From: Vibrio xiamenensis
GTDB lineage: Bacteria; Pseudomonadota; Gammaproteobacteria; Enterobacterales; Vibrionaceae
DNA: 64,000 nucleotides
NCBI RefSeq assembly: GCF_900100015.1
Contig: NZ_FNDD01000014.1
Span: 36,221-100,220, forward strand
Reading direction: 5' to 3'
The notes beneath the pieces were generated by a model. The model had not been told where the DNA came from. It made no database searches and was given only the letters and a program-made list of their open reading frames with translations. How positions within the stretch are numbered: position 1 is the stretch's first letter; each line of letters starts with the position of its first letter. Both the position numbers and the translations under genes were made by a program. Positions 17,964-28,716 of the stretch are shown one piece after another.

Positions 17964-17999
17964 GTTAATTGTTTGTAATCAGTATGTGATTACTATAAT
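17964..17999 (+). promoter_or_regulatory. mdh promoter region: inverted repeat, possible ArcA site and TATAAT
   Basis: GTTAATT (17964) and a TGTAATC-like repeat about 11 bp later resemble an ArcA-P direct repeat. GTAATCA / TGATTAC (17975-17981 and 17987-17993) is a perfect inverted repeat directly abutting TATAAT (17994-17999). Repression of mdh by ArcA is known in E. coli; here it is inference. Confidence 0.5.
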
Positions 18000-18065
18000 T
18001 TTAATCGTGCTGATATTAGACGCCCTACTAAAACATATAAGAGAGTCATCTCAAGGAGAACTACA

Positions 18066-18998
18066 ATGAAAGTCGCTGTTATTGGTGCCGCTGGCGGCAT
18101 CGGTCAAGCCCTCGCTCTTTTACTTAAAAATCGTCTTCCTGCCGGAACTGATCTTGCCCTGTATGACATTGCCCCAGTCACACCGGGTGTTGCTGCCGAC
18201 CTAAGCCATATCCCAACACCTGTGTCGATCAAAGGTTACGCAGGTGAAGATCCGACCCCAGCTTTAGAAGGTGCGGATGTTGTTCTTATCTCTGCTGGAG
18301 TTGCGCGTAAGCCTGGTATGGATCGTGCGGATCTGTTTAATGTAAACGCTGGAATTGTTAAATCTCTAGCTGAAAAGATCGCCGTTGTTTGCCCAACAGC
18401 TTGTGTCGGTATCATCACTAACCCAGTGAATACGACAGTGCCAATCGCAGCTGAAGTTCTTAAAAAAGCGGGTGTTTACGATAAGCGCCGTCTATTTGGT
18501 GTTACTACGCTTGATGTTATCCGTTCAGAAACGTTTGTCGCTGAGCTGAAAGACAAAGATCCTAGCGATATCAAAGTACCTGTGATTGGTGGCCACTCAG
18601 GTGTGACCATTCTGCCGCTACTTTCTCAAGTAGAAGGAGTTGAATTTACAGCAGAAGAAGTTGAAGCTTTGACTAAACGCATTCAAAACGCAGGTACTGA
18701 AGTGGTGGAAGCGAAAGCGGGTGGTGGCTCTGCGACACTTTCTATGGGTCAAGCGGCTTGCCGCTTTGGCTTAGCATTGGTAAAAGCGCTACAAGGTGAA
18801 GAAAACGTGATTGAATGTGCTTACGTTGAAGGTGACGGTGAGCATGCGCCATTCTTCGCGCAACCAGTGAAGTTGGGTAAAGATGGTGCAGAAGCGATCT
18901 TGAGTTACGGCGAATTGAGTGCCTACGAACAAGCATCACTTGAAAGTATGCTAGATACGCTAAAAGGTGATATTCAAATCGGTATCGACTTTGTTTAA
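18066..18998 (+). CDS. mdh: Malate dehydrogenase (NAD-dependent)
   Basis: A 310-residue TCA-cycle enzyme interconverting malate and oxaloacetate. The Rossmann motif GAAGGIGQ is at residues 7-14. Substrate arginines lie in [10 protein letters not shown] (R81 and R87) and the catalytic His in IGGHSGVT (about 177), matching E. coli numbering. A strong AAGGAGA ribosome-binding site precedes the ATG. The gene is divergent from argR and ends at a long perfect terminator shared with ispB. The cytoplasmic enzyme is highly conserved and often used as a Vibrio housekeeping marker. Confidence 0.99.
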   Translation: MKVAVIGAAGGIGQALALLLKNRLPAGTDLALYDIAPVTPGVAADLSHIPTPVSIKGYAGEDPTPALEGADVVLISAGVARKPGMDRADLFNVNAGIVKSLAEKIAVVCPTACVGIITNPVNTTVPIAAEVLKKAGVYDKRRLFGVTTLDVIRSETFVAELKDKDPSDIKVPVIGGHSGVTILPLLSQVEGVEFTAEEVEALTKRIQNAGTEVVEAKAGGGSATLSMGQAACRFGLALVKALQGEENVIECAYVEGDGEHAPFFAQPVKLGKDGAEAILSYGELSAYEQASLESMLDTLKGDIQIGIDFV

Positions 18999-19012
18999 AC
19001 TTCGATAGACGC

Positions 19013-19048
19013 GATCAAAAAAGCCGACATCAGTCGGCTTTTTTGATC
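19013..19048. terminator. Bidirectional terminator between mdh and ispB
   Basis: A 16-bp perfect stem, GATCAAAAAAGCCGAC / GTCGGCTTTTTTGATC, around an ATCA loop has T6 on both strands. It ends both convergent genes. Confidence 0.93.
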
Positions 19049-19105
19049 GGCAAAGATCATTTTATTAAGTATTAAGCAAGAGACATATTAGCGTGTGCCG
19101 CGAGA

Positions 19106-20077
19106 TTACTTGCTGCGATTCACCGCTAAGTGAGCCAAAGTGATCAGTGCTTGTTTGTATTCAGATTCAGGAATTACCGCGAGCTCTGCAATTGCTTTAT
19201 CGGCTTCTTCAAGCGCTTTGTTGGTGGTGTACTCGAGCGAGCCTACTTGTTCCATCGCGGCAAGAATATCATCCAGTTTCTCCATTCCGTTTGAGAGCTC
19301 AATCGCTTCTCGAATCATGGCTCTTTGTTCTGGATTACCGTGTTGCATTGCGTGCAGCAGGGGCAGGGTAGGTTTGCCTTCCGCTAGGTCATCACCGACG
19401 TTCTTACCCATCTCTTCGCCATCAGAAGTGTAGTCCATGACATCATCGATGAGCTGGAATGCCGTGCCAAGATAGCGACCATAATTTTGTAGTGCTAGCT
19501 CTACGTGCTGCGGTGCATTTGTCAGCAGCGCACCAATCTGGGTTGCGGCTTCAAACAGACGTGCTGTTTTAGAGTAAATCACTTGCATGTAACTCTCCTC
19601 GGTGGTATCGGGATCGTTACAGTTCATCAATTGCTGCACTTCGCCTTCGGCGATAACGTTTACTGAGTCACTCATGAGTTTGAGGATCTTCATTGATCCT
19701 AGCTCAGTCATCATCTGAAATGAGCGTGTGTAAATAAAATCGCCGACCAAAACGCTGGCAGCATTGCCAAAGGCGGCGTTTGCGGTTGCTTTTCCGCGTC
19801 TCATATCTGATTCATCGACCACATCGTCATGCAATAACGTTGCAGTATGGATAAACTCTATGAATGCTGCTGCGAGTGTGTGCCCTTCACCTTGGTAGCC
19901 CAAAGATCGAGCAGATAAAATGGCCAAAAGAGGGCGCAGACGTTTACCACCACCACTGATGATATAGAAACCAAGTTGATTAATTAGAGAAACGTCAGAA
20001 TTCAGTTGGGCATGAATTGTTTCATTCACTTTTGCCATGTCATCGGCAGTCAGCGATTGGATAGCTTTAAAATCCAT
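19106..20077 (-). CDS. ispB: Octaprenyl diphosphate synthase
   Basis: A 323-residue trans-polyprenyl synthase. The first Asp-rich motif is LLHDDVVDESDMRRG and the second is QLIDDVMDYTSDGE; both bind the magnesium-diphosphate of the allylic and isopentenyl substrates. The product is the side chain of ubiquinone and menaquinone. The second of two consecutive ATGs is preferred because GGA then sits six bases upstream. It is divergent from rplU-rpmA, exactly as in E. coli. Chain length (C40) is inferred from orthology. Confidence 0.96.
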   Translation of the reverse strand: MDFKAIQSLTADDMAKVNETIHAQLNSDVSLINQLGFYIISGGGKRLRPLLAILSARSLGYQGEGHTLAAAFIEFIHTATLLHDDVVDESDMRRGKATANAAFGNAASVLVGDFIYTRSFQMMTELGSMKILKLMSDSVNVIAEGEVQQLMNCNDPDTTEESYMQVIYSKTARLFEAATQIGALLTNAPQHVELALQNYGRYLGTAFQLIDDVMDYTSDGEEMGKNVGDDLAEGKPTLPLLHAMQHGNPEQRAMIREAIELSNGMEKLDDILAAMEQVGSLEYTTNKALEEADKAIAELAVIPESEYKQALITLAHLAVNRSK

Positions 20078-20234
20078 CATATATCCGGCTGAGGTTAGTA
20101 CCTATAAGGTATTTTTATCGACTTTATTCGTTGAATAATACACTAAAAACCGTTGATAAATACATGCTTAAAGGGCATGATTGGCGCACTTTTGTTTGGC
20201 GAGTGCATTTTCGCCAATTATTTTAAAATATGGC

Positions 20235-20263
20235 TTGTCATGGTCAGATCCTTTCTGTAGAAT
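20235..20263 (+). promoter_or_regulatory. rplU-rpmA promoter
   Basis: TTGTCA (20235-20240), a 17-bp spacer and TAGAAT (20258-20263) form a good sigma-70 promoter, followed by a GC-rich discriminator (CTGCGCCC) typical of growth-rate-controlled genes. About 80 bp of leader precedes the rplU ATG. Confidence 0.75.
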
Positions 20264-20342
20264 CTGCGCCCTATTGATGATTAGTTTAGCGCACACCCGA
20301 AATGTAAAATCATAAGGCTGTGCGGAAAAAGCGGAGTAAAAT

Positions 20343-20654
20343 ATGTACGCTGTTTTCCAATCTGGTGGTAAACAACACCGTGTAAGCGAAGGTCAAACTC
20401 TTCGTTTAGAGAAATTAGACGTTGAAACTGGTGCAACAGTTGAATTTGATAAAGTTCTACTTGTTGCTAACGGTGAAGAAATCACTGTTGGCGCACCTCT
20501 TGTAGCTGGCGGTAAAGTAACTGCTGAAGTTGTACAACACGGTCGTGGCGATAAAGTTAAAATCGTTAAGTTCCGTCGTCGTAAGCACTCTCGTAAGCAG
20601 CAAGGTCACCGTCAGTGGTTCACTGAAGTGAAAATCACTGGCATCAACGCTTAA
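20343..20654 (+). CDS. rplU: 50S ribosomal protein L21
   Basis: A 103-residue L21, the standard length. It starts [14 protein letters not shown] and contains the basic [16 protein letters not shown] segment that contacts 23S rRNA. It is the first gene of the rplU-rpmA pair and is preceded by AGCGGAG at good spacing. Codon use is strongly biased, as expected for a highly expressed gene. Confidence 0.99.
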   Translation: MYAVFQSGGKQHRVSEGQTLRLEKLDVETGATVEFDKVLLVANGEEITVGAPLVAGGKVTAEVVQHGRGDKVKIVKFRRRKHSRKQQGHRQWFTEVKITGINA

Positions 20655-20676
20655 GAACTTGTAGGAGAGTTTAACA

Positions 20677-20934
20677 ATGGCACACAAAAAAGCTGGCGGT
20701 TCTACTCGTAACGGCCGCGATTCAGAAAGCAAACGCCTTGGTGTAAAACGTTTTGGTGGTGAGTCTGTTCTTGCAGGTAACATCATCGTTCGTCAACGTG
20801 GTACTAAATTCCACGCTGGCAACAACGTTGGCATCGGTAAAGACCACACTCTTTTCGCTCTTACTGAAGGTAAAGTGAAATTTGAAGTTAAAGGTCCTAA
20901 AAACCGTAAATTTGTAAGCATCGAAGCTGAATAA
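20677..20934 (+). CDS. rpmA: 50S ribosomal protein L27
   Basis: An 85-residue L27. The N-terminus [18 protein letters not shown] reaches the peptidyl transferase centre. It begins directly at the mature-type sequence, without the cleavable extension seen in Firmicutes. It follows rplU by 22 bases with a GTAGGAGAG ribosome-binding site and ends at an intrinsic terminator. Confidence 0.99.
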
Positions 20935-20956
20935 TTTAGGTTTTAAGCTGAATTCA

Positions 20957-20986
20957 AAAGCCCTGCCAATTCGGCAGGGTTTTTTA
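20957..20986 (+). terminator. Intrinsic terminator after rpmA
   Basis: The stem CCCTGCC / GGCAGGG around AATTC is followed by TTTTTTATT. Confidence 0.92.
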
Positions 20987-21005
20987 TTGGTCAAGATGAA
21001 TCAAT

Positions 21006-21045
21006 AACCCACCTTTTTAGTGGTGAGAAAGGTGAGTTATGGGTT
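21006..21045. repeat. Nested inverted repeat between rpmA and obgE
   Basis: AACCCA (21006) pairs with TGGGTT (21040), enclosing ACCTTT (21011) paired with AAAGGT (21028). It lies between the rpmA terminator and the obgE start, so it could be an operator or RNA structure. No known motif is recognised. Confidence 0.45.
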
Positions 21046-21102
21046 CCTTGTGATAGCGACCTCAAGATCTAAGGTGATCGATCTAACGCTTAGGTCTGCT
21101 AG

Positions 21103-22329
<1,227 letters not shown>

Positions 22330-22345
22330 TTCTTATTAGTTAATG

Positions 22346-22373
22346 AGAGCCGCTAATTATTGCGGCTCTTTTT
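22346..22373 (+). terminator. Intrinsic terminator after obgE
   Basis: The stem AGAGCCGC / GCGGCTCT is followed by TTTTTGT, 16 bases after the stop. Confidence 0.9.
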
Positions 22374-22456
22374 GTATCTAAATCAATTCATTTTTGTTGA
22401 TACTTAGTCACAATAGCGAAAAATAGTCACTGTCTAAAAGGAGTTAGGAAGTAGAA

Positions 22457-23221
22457 ATGTTATCAAAGCAACGAGCTGTTTCTCGGCTTATCGCTCAAGC
22501 CGGACAAATGCTGTTAGCCCACGGTGCGGAGAGTACTCTGGTCGGCGATATTATGCGTCGAATGGGGATCGCAAGCGGTATGGATGAGGTTGAAGTGGCA
22601 TTAACTGCCAGCTCATTGGTGGTGACTACGGTTTATCAAGAGCACTGTATTACCACCGCGAGACGCTGTCCTGATCGCGGCATTAACATGCGCGTTGTTA
22701 CCCAAGTTCAGCGTATTTGCATCATGATGGAAAAACGCATCATTGATTATACATTGGCACAAAGCCGCTTGAATCACATCAGCCCAGAGCGTTATAACCG
22801 TTGGATTGTGGTGTTGATGATTGGTTTGTCCTGTGCGGCATTTAGCCGCTTGGCTGGCGGCGACTGGACGGTTTTTGCCATGACGTTTTGCGCCTCCGCA
22901 TGTGGCATGATCGTGCGCCAGGAAATTGGACACCGTCATTTTAATCCACTGCTCAACTTTGCCGCGACGGCATTTGTGACAACGGTTATCGCGGCGCAAT
23001 CTGTGTTGCATGATTTGGGTAATCAACCTTCTTTAGTGATGGCTTCCTCAGTATTAATGTTGGTACCTGGATTTCCGCTAATTAACTCGGTAGCCGATAT
23101 GCTTAAAGGCTATGTGGATATGGGTATCGCTCGTTTTGTGATGGCCAGTTTACTTACACTCGCAACGTGTTTAGGCATTATTGCGGCAATGAGTGTGGTT
23201 GGCGTTTGGGGGTGGGCATAA
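22457..23221 (+). CDS. yjjP: ThrE-type exporter subunit YjjP (cytoplasmic plus membrane half)
   Basis: A 254-residue protein. The N-terminal ~115 residues form the cytoplasmic domain of the threonine/serine exporter family (AGQMLLAHGAEST, then VTQVQRICI). The C-terminal half has about five hydrophobic helices, ending with the family VPGFPLINSVADM loop. Its stop overlaps the ATG of yjjB by one base (TAATG), so the two are translationally coupled halves of a split ThrE transporter. In E. coli YjjP-YjjB has been linked to succinate export; the substrate here is unknown. A GGAG ribosome-binding site is present. Confidence 0.9.
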   Translation: MLSKQRAVSRLIAQAGQMLLAHGAESTLVGDIMRRMGIASGMDEVEVALTASSLVVTTVYQEHCITTARRCPDRGINMRVVTQVQRICIMMEKRIIDYTLAQSRLNHISPERYNRWIVVLMIGLSCAAFSRLAGGDWTVFAMTFCASACGMIVRQEIGHRHFNPLLNFAATAFVTTVIAAQSVLHDLGNQPSLVMASSVLMLVPGFPLINSVADMLKGYVDMGIARFVMASLLTLATCLGIIAAMSVVGVWGWA

Positions 23222-23694
23222 TGGCAATGATCGATCTTCTGTTAGGTTTACTTAATGACATGTTCTTCGCTTCGATTCCGGCTGTCGGCTTCGCTTTGGT
23301 GTTTAATGTCCCTGCGCCGGCACTAAAATATTGTGCTTTAGGCGGAGCGATTGGTCACGGGTCTCGTTACTTAATGATGCATTTTGGTGTACCGATTGAG
23401 TGGGCGACATTTTTTGCTGCCACGATCGTCGGTATGGTCGGAGTATATTGGTCGCGCAAATTTATGGCTCATCCCAAGGTGTTTACTGTCGCCGCTTTAA
23501 TTCCTATGGTTCCTGGGGTGTTTGCTTATAAAGCGATGATCGCCATGGTCGAGATAAACCACTTAGGTTACAACGCATTGCTGATTCAAACTTTAATGGA
23601 AAACTTTCTAAAAGCGATGTTTATTATTGCTGGTCTTGCGGTTGGTCTTGCGGTTCCTGGGCTGCTATTCTATCGCCGCCGACCGATTGTTTAA
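23221..23694 (+). CDS. yjjB: ThrE-type exporter subunit YjjB
   Basis: A 157-residue, all-membrane protein with about five helices and the family motif AALIPMVPGVFAYKAM. It is the second half of the split ThrE exporter. An upstream in-frame ATG at 23167 exists, but the start at 23221 gives the normal length and the coupled TAATG junction. The pair sits alone between obgE and folA. Confidence 0.9.
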   Translation: MAMIDLLLGLLNDMFFASIPAVGFALVFNVPAPALKYCALGGAIGHGSRYLMMHFGVPIEWATFFAATIVGMVGVYWSRKFMAHPKVFTVAALIPMVPGVFAYKAMIAMVEINHLGYNALLIQTLMENFLKAMFIIAGLAVGLAVPGLLFYRRRPIV

Positions 23695-23734
23695 GGTTGG
23701 TAACACCACGATATAGCTCAACGTAGGAACAATA

Positions 23735-24217
23735 ATGATCATTAGCATGATTGCCGCGATGGCAGACAATCGAATTATCGGTAAAGATAACCAGATGCCT
23801 TGGCATCTTCCCGCAGATTTTGCTTGGTTTAAACGCTCGACGATGGGTAAACCTGTCATTATGGGGCGTAAAACTTACGACTCGATTGGTCGTCCACTTC
23901 CGGGACGTTTGAACATAGTGATCAGTCGTGACCCTGATTTACACCTTGAAGGTGTTACAACGGTAACATCCGTTGAACAGGCGATGGTGGTGGCGAAGGA
24001 CGCTGAGGAAGTCATGATCATTGGCGGTGGTTCTATTTACCAAAGCTGTCTACCGATGGCTAAACGCTTATATCTCACTTTTATTGATGCCAAGCTTGAC
24101 GGCGATACTCAGTTTCCAGATTGGGGGACAGACTTTGTCGAGGTATCTCGTGAGCATTTTAATGCTGATGATAAAAATGCCTATGACATGGATTTTTGTG
24201 TGCTTGAAAGAGTGTAA
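23735..24217 (+). CDS. folA: Dihydrofolate reductase
   Basis: A 160-residue chromosomal DHFR, close to E. coli FolA in length. Visible motifs are MIAAMADNRIIGKDNQMPWH (Met20 loop region), the catalytic Asp in LPADFAWFK, the NADPH-binding GRKTYDSIGRPLPGR and the IIGGGSIY segment. It reduces dihydrofolate for thymidylate and purine synthesis and is the trimethoprim target. It is convergent with apaH, sharing a terminator; the folA-apaH neighbourhood matches enteric bacteria. Confidence 0.98.
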   Translation: MIISMIAAMADNRIIGKDNQMPWHLPADFAWFKRSTMGKPVIMGRKTYDSIGRPLPGRLNIVISRDPDLHLEGVTTVTSVEQAMVVAKDAEEVMIIGGGSIYQSCLPMAKRLYLTFIDAKLDGDTQFPDWGTDFVEVSREHFNADDKNAYDMDFCVLERV

Positions 24218-24239
24218 CCCTCTCTATTCGCGGTTTACG

Positions 24240-24267
24240 AAAAGGCCAGTCATGTGACTGGCCTTTT
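24240..24267. terminator. Bidirectional terminator between folA and apaH
   Basis: The stem AAAAGGCCAGTC / GACTGGCCTTTT around ATGT has T/A runs on both sides. Confidence 0.88.
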
Positions 24268-24269
24268 GC

Positions 24270-25082
24270 TTATTTCTCTTTTAGCGCGGGTTGGGTAACT
24301 AAGTGTTGAGTCTCCCAGTGCAGCAGAGTCAAGCTTCCTCCCCAAACACAACCAGTATCAAGACCAATCACTTGTTCTCCATGGTAGCCTTCGAGCGCCG
24401 CCCAATGACCAAATAGCACGACTTTTTCCAACTCAATGCGTGATGGAACGCGAAACCAAGGCATGAGATTATCATCGTTGACTTGAGATGGCGGCAGTTT
24501 GCAGCTCATATCCAAACGACCTTGTGCATCGCAAAAACGCATGCGGGTGAACGCATTAATGATGTAGCGATAACGCTCCAAACCAGTGAGTTCGGGCGTC
24601 CATAAATCCGGTTTATCCGCGTACATTTGGTGAATTAACCAACGCCAATCATCACTTTGTAAAATGGCTTCAACTTCACGCGCCGCAGCGCGAGCAGTGA
24701 TTAAATCCCATTGTGGTGAGATGCCAGCGTGACACATGACAAATTCTTCATGTTCGGCCAAAAGGGGTTGGTGGCGCAGCCAAGTGAGGAGTTCTTGACT
24801 ATCGGGGGCGGTAAGAATATTGGCGGTTTTGTCCTTGGGTTTGACGGCATGAATACCTTGCGAGACCGCAAGTAAATGCAGATCGTGATTGCCCAAAATG
24901 ACTTTAGCGCTGCTATCGAGAGCTTTAACAAACCTAAGTGTTTCTAGCGATTTTGGCCCTCGAGCAACCAAATCGCCTGCGAGCCACAGGGTATCTTGTG
25001 ATGGAGAGAAATCGACGGAACGCAGCAGGCTTTGTAATTCGTCGAAACAACCTTGAATATCACCGACAATGTAGTTTGCCAC
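24270..25082 (-). CDS. apaH: Diadenosine tetraphosphatase (symmetrical)
   Basis: A 270-residue calcineurin-like phosphoesterase cleaving Ap4A to two ADP and able to remove Np4 caps from RNA. Motifs are GDIQGCFDEL (residues 7-16), GDLVARGP and GNHDLH. The first motif has Gln where E. coli has His (GDVHGC); I believe this variant is common outside enterics, so activity is probably retained. Last gene of the lptD-surA-pdxA-rsmA-apaG-apaH operon, 43 bases after apaG. Confidence 0.97.
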   Translation of the reverse strand: MANYIVGDIQGCFDELQSLLRSVDFSPSQDTLWLAGDLVARGPKSLETLRFVKALDSSAKVILGNHDLHLLAVSQGIHAVKPKDKTANILTAPDSQELLTWLRHQPLLAEHEEFVMCHAGISPQWDLITARAAAREVEAILQSDDWRWLIHQMYADKPDLWTPELTGLERYRYIINAFTRMRFCDAQGRLDMSCKLPPSQVNDDNLMPWFRVPSRIELEKVVLFGHWAALEGYHGEQVIGLDTGCVWGGSLTLLHWETQHLVTQPALKEK

Positions 25083-25125
25083 ACAACCTCCGCATAGCGC
25101 TTAAAGCATCAAAAAAGTAAAAACA

Positions 25126-25506
25126 TCAATTTAGCACGTTGGGAACCGCTAAGCGAAATGGCTCGATTTCAGTCTCAAATTGCTGACCATTTTCATCCAC
25201 CAAAATGTACTGGCCTTGCATCACCCCGACTGGGGTTTCGAGTGCTGTACCACTGTTGTATGTGTATTCGTCTCGAGCAGGAATAAAAGGTTGCTGGCCG
25301 ACAACGCCTTCACCTTCCACCGTCATTTGCTTACCGTTGGCATCGGTAATCAGCCAGCGACGGCTACGCAGTTGAACGGTTTGAGAGCTAAGATTTTTGA
25401 TGGTAATAATGTAGGCGAATACATAGCGCTTGAGCTCAGGATTTGATTGCTCAGCGATGTACTTGGTGTGGACTTGAACTTTAATACAAGGGGTAGAAGC
25501 ATCCAT
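25126..25506 (-). CDS. apaG: ApaG domain protein
   Basis: A 126-residue single-domain protein with an immunoglobulin-like fold. Family motifs include [30 protein letters not shown] and the [11 protein letters not shown] loop. Bacterial ApaG has no settled biochemical role; it was linked to Co/Mg resistance and sits with apaH in most gammaproteobacteria. It lies between rsmA and apaH, separated from rsmA by a 30-bp perfect palindrome. Confidence 0.95.
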   Translation of the reverse strand: MDASTPCIKVQVHTKYIAEQSNPELKRYVFAYIITIKNLSSQTVQLRSRRWLITDANGKQMTVEGEGVVGQQPFIPARDEYTYNSGTALETPVGVMQGQYILVDENGQQFETEIEPFRLAVPNVLN

Positions 25507-25540
25507 AGGTAAACTCCTTAAACAAAGCGCAATGCGATAA

Positions 25541-25570
25541 ATAAGGCCATCGAATTCGATGGCCTTATTG
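25541..25570. repeat. 30-bp perfect palindrome between rsmA and apaG
   Basis: AATAAGGCCATCGAA followed directly by its exact reverse complement. On the minus strand it is followed by TATCGC, not a clear T run, so it could be a weak terminator or an mRNA processing/stability hairpin inside the operon. Confidence 0.8.
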
Positions 25571-25574
25571 GCAA

Positions 25575-26381
25575 TTATGCGTGGTTGGCATCCAAGTAAT
25601 TCGCCATGGCGACAAATTGCTCCAACGTCAGGTTCTCTGGACGCACGCCTGGGTTTACTCCCAGTTGTTCAAATGCGGCATCATCGAGCAGGCCTTTGTA
25701 GCAATTGCGCACGGTTTTGCGGCGTTGGTTAAAGCCTTCACGACACACACGATCCAGCCATTTTAAATTGGTAGCTGGATGCGGTAACTCTTCATAAGGC
25801 ACAAGTCTCACCACCGCTGAGTCGACTTTTGGTGGCGGAACGAATGCCGTTGGTGGTACTTCCAATACCGGTACGACTTTACAGTAATACTGCGCCATTA
25901 CCGTTAGACGGCCATAGGCTTTACTGCCAGGACCTGCCGACAAACGATTGACGACTTCTTTTTGCAACATGAAATGCATGTCGCTGATCTCTTTATGAAA
26001 TTCAAAGAGATGGAACATAAGAGGCGTTGAAATGTTATATGGTAAGTTACCAAAAATACGCAATTTGTTATTTGGCTTCACCAGTTGAGTGAAGTCAAAA
26101 CGCATTGCATCGCCTTCATGAATCGTCAGTTTTTCTGCCAAATCAGGGTGGTTACGTAAACGTTCAGCCAGATCTCGGTCTAGTTCAATAACCGTAAATT
26201 TATCAACTAATTTGCCAACAGGCTCGGTAATTGCCCCCAAACCTGGACCGATTTCAATTAAGTTTTGACCCGGCCTTGGATTAATGGCTGAAACAATGCC
26301 ATCGATAATATATGGATCATTAAGGAAGTTTTGACCAAAACGTTTACGCGCTTTGTGCCCTAAGTGGACATCATTTTTCAT
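25575..26381 (-). CDS. rsmA: 16S rRNA dimethyladenosine transferase (A1518/A1519)
   Basis: A 268-residue methyltransferase (KsgA). The N-terminal [15 protein letters not shown] signature, the SAM-binding [12 protein letters not shown] and the catalytic NLPYNIST are present. It dimethylates two adjacent adenines in helix 45 of 16S rRNA late in 30S assembly; loss gives kasugamycin resistance. It follows pdxA by seven bases in the lptD operon. Confidence 0.98.
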   Translation of the reverse strand: MKNDVHLGHKARKRFGQNFLNDPYIIDGIVSAINPRPGQNLIEIGPGLGAITEPVGKLVDKFTVIELDRDLAERLRNHPDLAEKLTIHEGDAMRFDFTQLVKPNNKLRIFGNLPYNISTPLMFHLFEFHKEISDMHFMLQKEVVNRLSAGPGSKAYGRLTVMAQYYCKVVPVLEVPPTAFVPPPKVDSAVVRLVPYEELPHPATNLKWLDRVCREGFNQRRKTVRNCYKGLLDDAAFEQLGVNPGVRPENLTLEQFVAMANYLDANHA

Positions 26382-26388
26382 AGTGTTC

Positions 26389-27384
26389 TCAAATTATTTC
26401 GCTTTTCTCGACCAGCTCAACGGCGTGATCTAAGGCTGTTTTGAAGCTCCCTGTATCCGCGGTGCCTTTCCCTGCAAGATCAAGCGCGGTACCGTGGTCA
26501 ACCGATGTTCTTATAAAGGGTAGACCAAGAGTGATGTTTACTGAACGTCCAAACCCTTTGTATTTCAATACGGGCAGAACTTGATCATGATACATACCCA
26601 GCACAGCGTCGGCTTCTTTAAGGTATTTTTCAGAAAAGATCGTATCAGCCGGAAGAGGGCCAATCAGATCAATTCCATCGCGATGGCGGATTCTATCTAA
26701 AGTTGGCGTAATTGTCTCAATTTCTTCACGACCAAGTACGCCATCTTCACCGGCATGCGGATTTAAGCCGCACACATATATTTTGGGTTTAGCGATGGCG
26801 AATTTGGTGGTGAGGTCATGATTTAAAATCGCAATGATCTGCTCAAGACGTTGCTCGGTCAGCGCTTGCGGCACTTGGGAAAGTGGCAGGTGAGTGGTGA
26901 CTAACGCCACTCTTAACCCTTCGGTAGCCAACATCATAACCACGAGTGGTGTATTGGATTGCTCGGCAAAAAATTCGGTATGGCCACTAAAAGCCACGCC
27001 GGCGCGGTTAATGACCCCTTTGTGTACAGGTCCAGTTACCACGGCAGAGAACTCTTTGCTCATACAGCCTTTGGCTGCTCGCTCAAGAGTTTGCAATACA
27101 TAGTGGCCATTGGCCTCATCGAGCTTGCCCGTCGTACAGTTGGTTGCCAAAGCAATATGTTCAACCACCAATGAGCCCGCTTGCTGCGGTGTTGGTGCTT
27201 GGTTGGCTTGGTATTCAAGTAACTTAACTTGAATACCAAGTTCGGCTGCGCGCTGAGAGAGTAGCGTTTTATCGGCGCACACCACTAATTGATGTGGCCA
27301 ATTTTCCTGAGACAAAGCTAAAACCAGATCTGGACCAATGCCCGCAGGTTCACCAGCAGTAATGACAATTCGCTTAACCGTCAT
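26389..27384 (-). CDS. pdxA: 4-hydroxythreonine-4-phosphate dehydrogenase
   Basis: A 331-residue enzyme of pyridoxal phosphate synthesis. It oxidises 4-phosphohydroxy-L-threonine, giving the amino-ketone used by PdxJ. Characteristic segments are [15 protein letters not shown] at the N-terminus, [19 protein letters not shown] and [17 protein letters not shown], which include the metal-binding histidines. The start overlaps the end of surA by 11 bases, indicating translational coupling as in E. coli. Confidence 0.98.
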   Translation of the reverse strand: MTVKRIVITAGEPAGIGPDLVLALSQENWPHQLVVCADKTLLSQRAAELGIQVKLLEYQANQAPTPQQAGSLVVEHIALATNCTTGKLDEANGHYVLQTLERAAKGCMSKEFSAVVTGPVHKGVINRAGVAFSGHTEFFAEQSNTPLVVMMLATEGLRVALVTTHLPLSQVPQALTEQRLEQIIAILNHDLTTKFAIAKPKIYVCGLNPHAGEDGVLGREEIETITPTLDRIRHRDGIDLIGPLPADTIFSEKYLKEADAVLGMYHDQVLPVLKYKGFGRSVNITLGLPFIRTSVDHGTALDLAGKGTADTGSFKTALDHAVELVEKSEII

Positions 27385-28666
27385 TCTCGTCTTCCTTGAC
27401 CATTTCTACGTAGGCACTGGCGCGCAGTTCTTGAATCCAAGCACTGGCTTCTTCGTTGAACTTACGGCTAAACAAAATACGATAAGCTTTGTTTTTCAGT
27501 GCTGAATCGGTGCGGTCGACTTCACGGCGATCAAGAACTTCAACAATGTGCCAACCATGAACGGTCTTAAATGGTTCACTGATTTGACCAACTGGCAATG
27601 TTTCGACTTGATGTTTAAATTCAGGAACATAGAGATCTGGCGTTTGGTAACCTAATTCTCCGTCTTGCGCGGCAGAACCGGGATCTTGGCTGTATTGATG
27701 AGCGAGCTCGCCAAATGTCGCTTTACCTGATTTGATCTGCTCAATAAAGTCATTGAGTTCTTTTTTCGCCCCTTCATCGCTAAGAATCACGGTTGGCTTG
27801 ATCAAAATATGACGAGCGTTTACTTCAGTGACTGCCACGGTTTCTAGGCCTTTGACGTCTTCGATTTTCAGAATATGAAAACCGACGCCACTGCGAAATG
27901 GGCCAATAATGGTGCCTTTATTTTGCATCTTGATTTGGTCGGCAAAAATCGTTGGCATTTCTTCTTTGCGCATCCAACCCCAATCACCACCTTGCATCGC
28001 TTTCGGGCCTTTCGAGTAGGTGTAAGCCAGTTGGTTAAAGTCCGCACCTTTATTTAACTGGGCAACGAGGTCTTTGGCTTTGGCTTCAACAGCGGCTTTG
28101 TCATCGCCATCATCAACACGCAGTTGAATGTGGCCGATTTTGTATTGCACTGTGGCATTGGTTTCTTGAGCAAGCAGAGTCGCAAGGTTGTCAACTTCGG
28201 CTGGAAGAATGTTAATACGGCGACGAACCAGTGCATTACGAGCTTCTGAAGCGGCCATTTCATCACGCACTTGCTCGCGGAAGTCTTGGTAATTGAGGCC
28301 TTCTGCAGCAATAGAAGCCTTCAACTGATCAAGGCTTTGATGGTTCTTTTGCGCGATGTCAGCGATTGCTTGATTGAGTTGGCTATCGTCAATTCGCACC
28401 CCAATCCGCTTTGCTTCTTGTTGTTGAATGGTATCGGTGATCAATTTTTCCGTTACTTGCTCACGTAATACATCGTCGCCCGGTAAGCTTTGACCACTAC
28501 TTTTAGCATTGGCTTTAACAGTTTTTAGCGCGGTATCGATGTCACTTTGCAGGATGACCCCTTTGTTGACGATAACCGCGACACGATCTAATTCACGGGG
28601 CGCCGCTTGCACAGCTAGGCTACATAGCGCGACCAGTGTAATTAGGGTTTGTTTCCACAACTTCAT
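27374..28666 (-). CDS. surA: Periplasmic chaperone / peptidyl-prolyl isomerase SurA
   Basis: A 430-residue protein with an N-terminal signal peptide ending around AVQA (residue 21). The SurA_N chaperone domain (about 22-170) is followed by two parvulin domains, recognisable at [12 protein letters not shown] and [10 protein letters not shown] for the second and at IGHIQLRV and [10 protein letters not shown] for the first. SurA escorts outer-membrane beta-barrels, including LptD encoded just upstream, to the BAM complex. It is 50 bases downstream of lptD and overlaps pdxA. Confidence 0.97.
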   Translation of the reverse strand: MKLWKQTLITLVALCSLAVQAAPRELDRVAVIVNKGVILQSDIDTALKTVKANAKSSGQSLPGDDVLREQVTEKLITDTIQQQEAKRIGVRIDDSQLNQAIADIAQKNHQSLDQLKASIAAEGLNYQDFREQVRDEMAASEARNALVRRRINILPAEVDNLATLLAQETNATVQYKIGHIQLRVDDGDDKAAVEAKAKDLVAQLNKGADFNQLAYTYSKGPKAMQGGDWGWMRKEEMPTIFADQIKMQNKGTIIGPFRSGVGFHILKIEDVKGLETVAVTEVNARHILIKPTVILSDEGAKKELNDFIEQIKSGKATFGELAHQYSQDPGSAAQDGELGYQTPDLYVPEFKHQVETLPVGQISEPFKTVHGWHIVEVLDRREVDRTDSALKNKAYRILFSRKFNEEASAWIQELRASAYVEMVKEDENDG

Positions 28667-28716
28667 GTATTGTCCTACTGTTGTTTGGCCTGCTTAGAGC
28701 AGGCCATTTCAATTCA

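Larger units (their letters stand above)
17752..18065. other. 314-bp divergent control region between argR and mdh
   Basis: It contains an ARG-box-like cluster near argR and the mdh promoter region with a perfect inverted repeat and TATAAT near mdh. A 70-codon open frame (17857-18069) runs through it but has no coding features and covers the promoter, so it is not called. Confidence 0.6.

Noticed and set aside
17857..18069. 70-codon plus-strand ORF upstream of mdh
   Set aside because: It spans the mdh promoter and inverted repeat, overlaps the mdh start by four bases, has no ribosome-binding site or recognisable domain.
24270..25082. ApaH inactivation because GDxHG reads GDIQG
   Set aside because: The remaining metal motifs are intact and I believe the Gln variant occurs in other functional bacterial ApaH proteins, so loss of activity is not supported.
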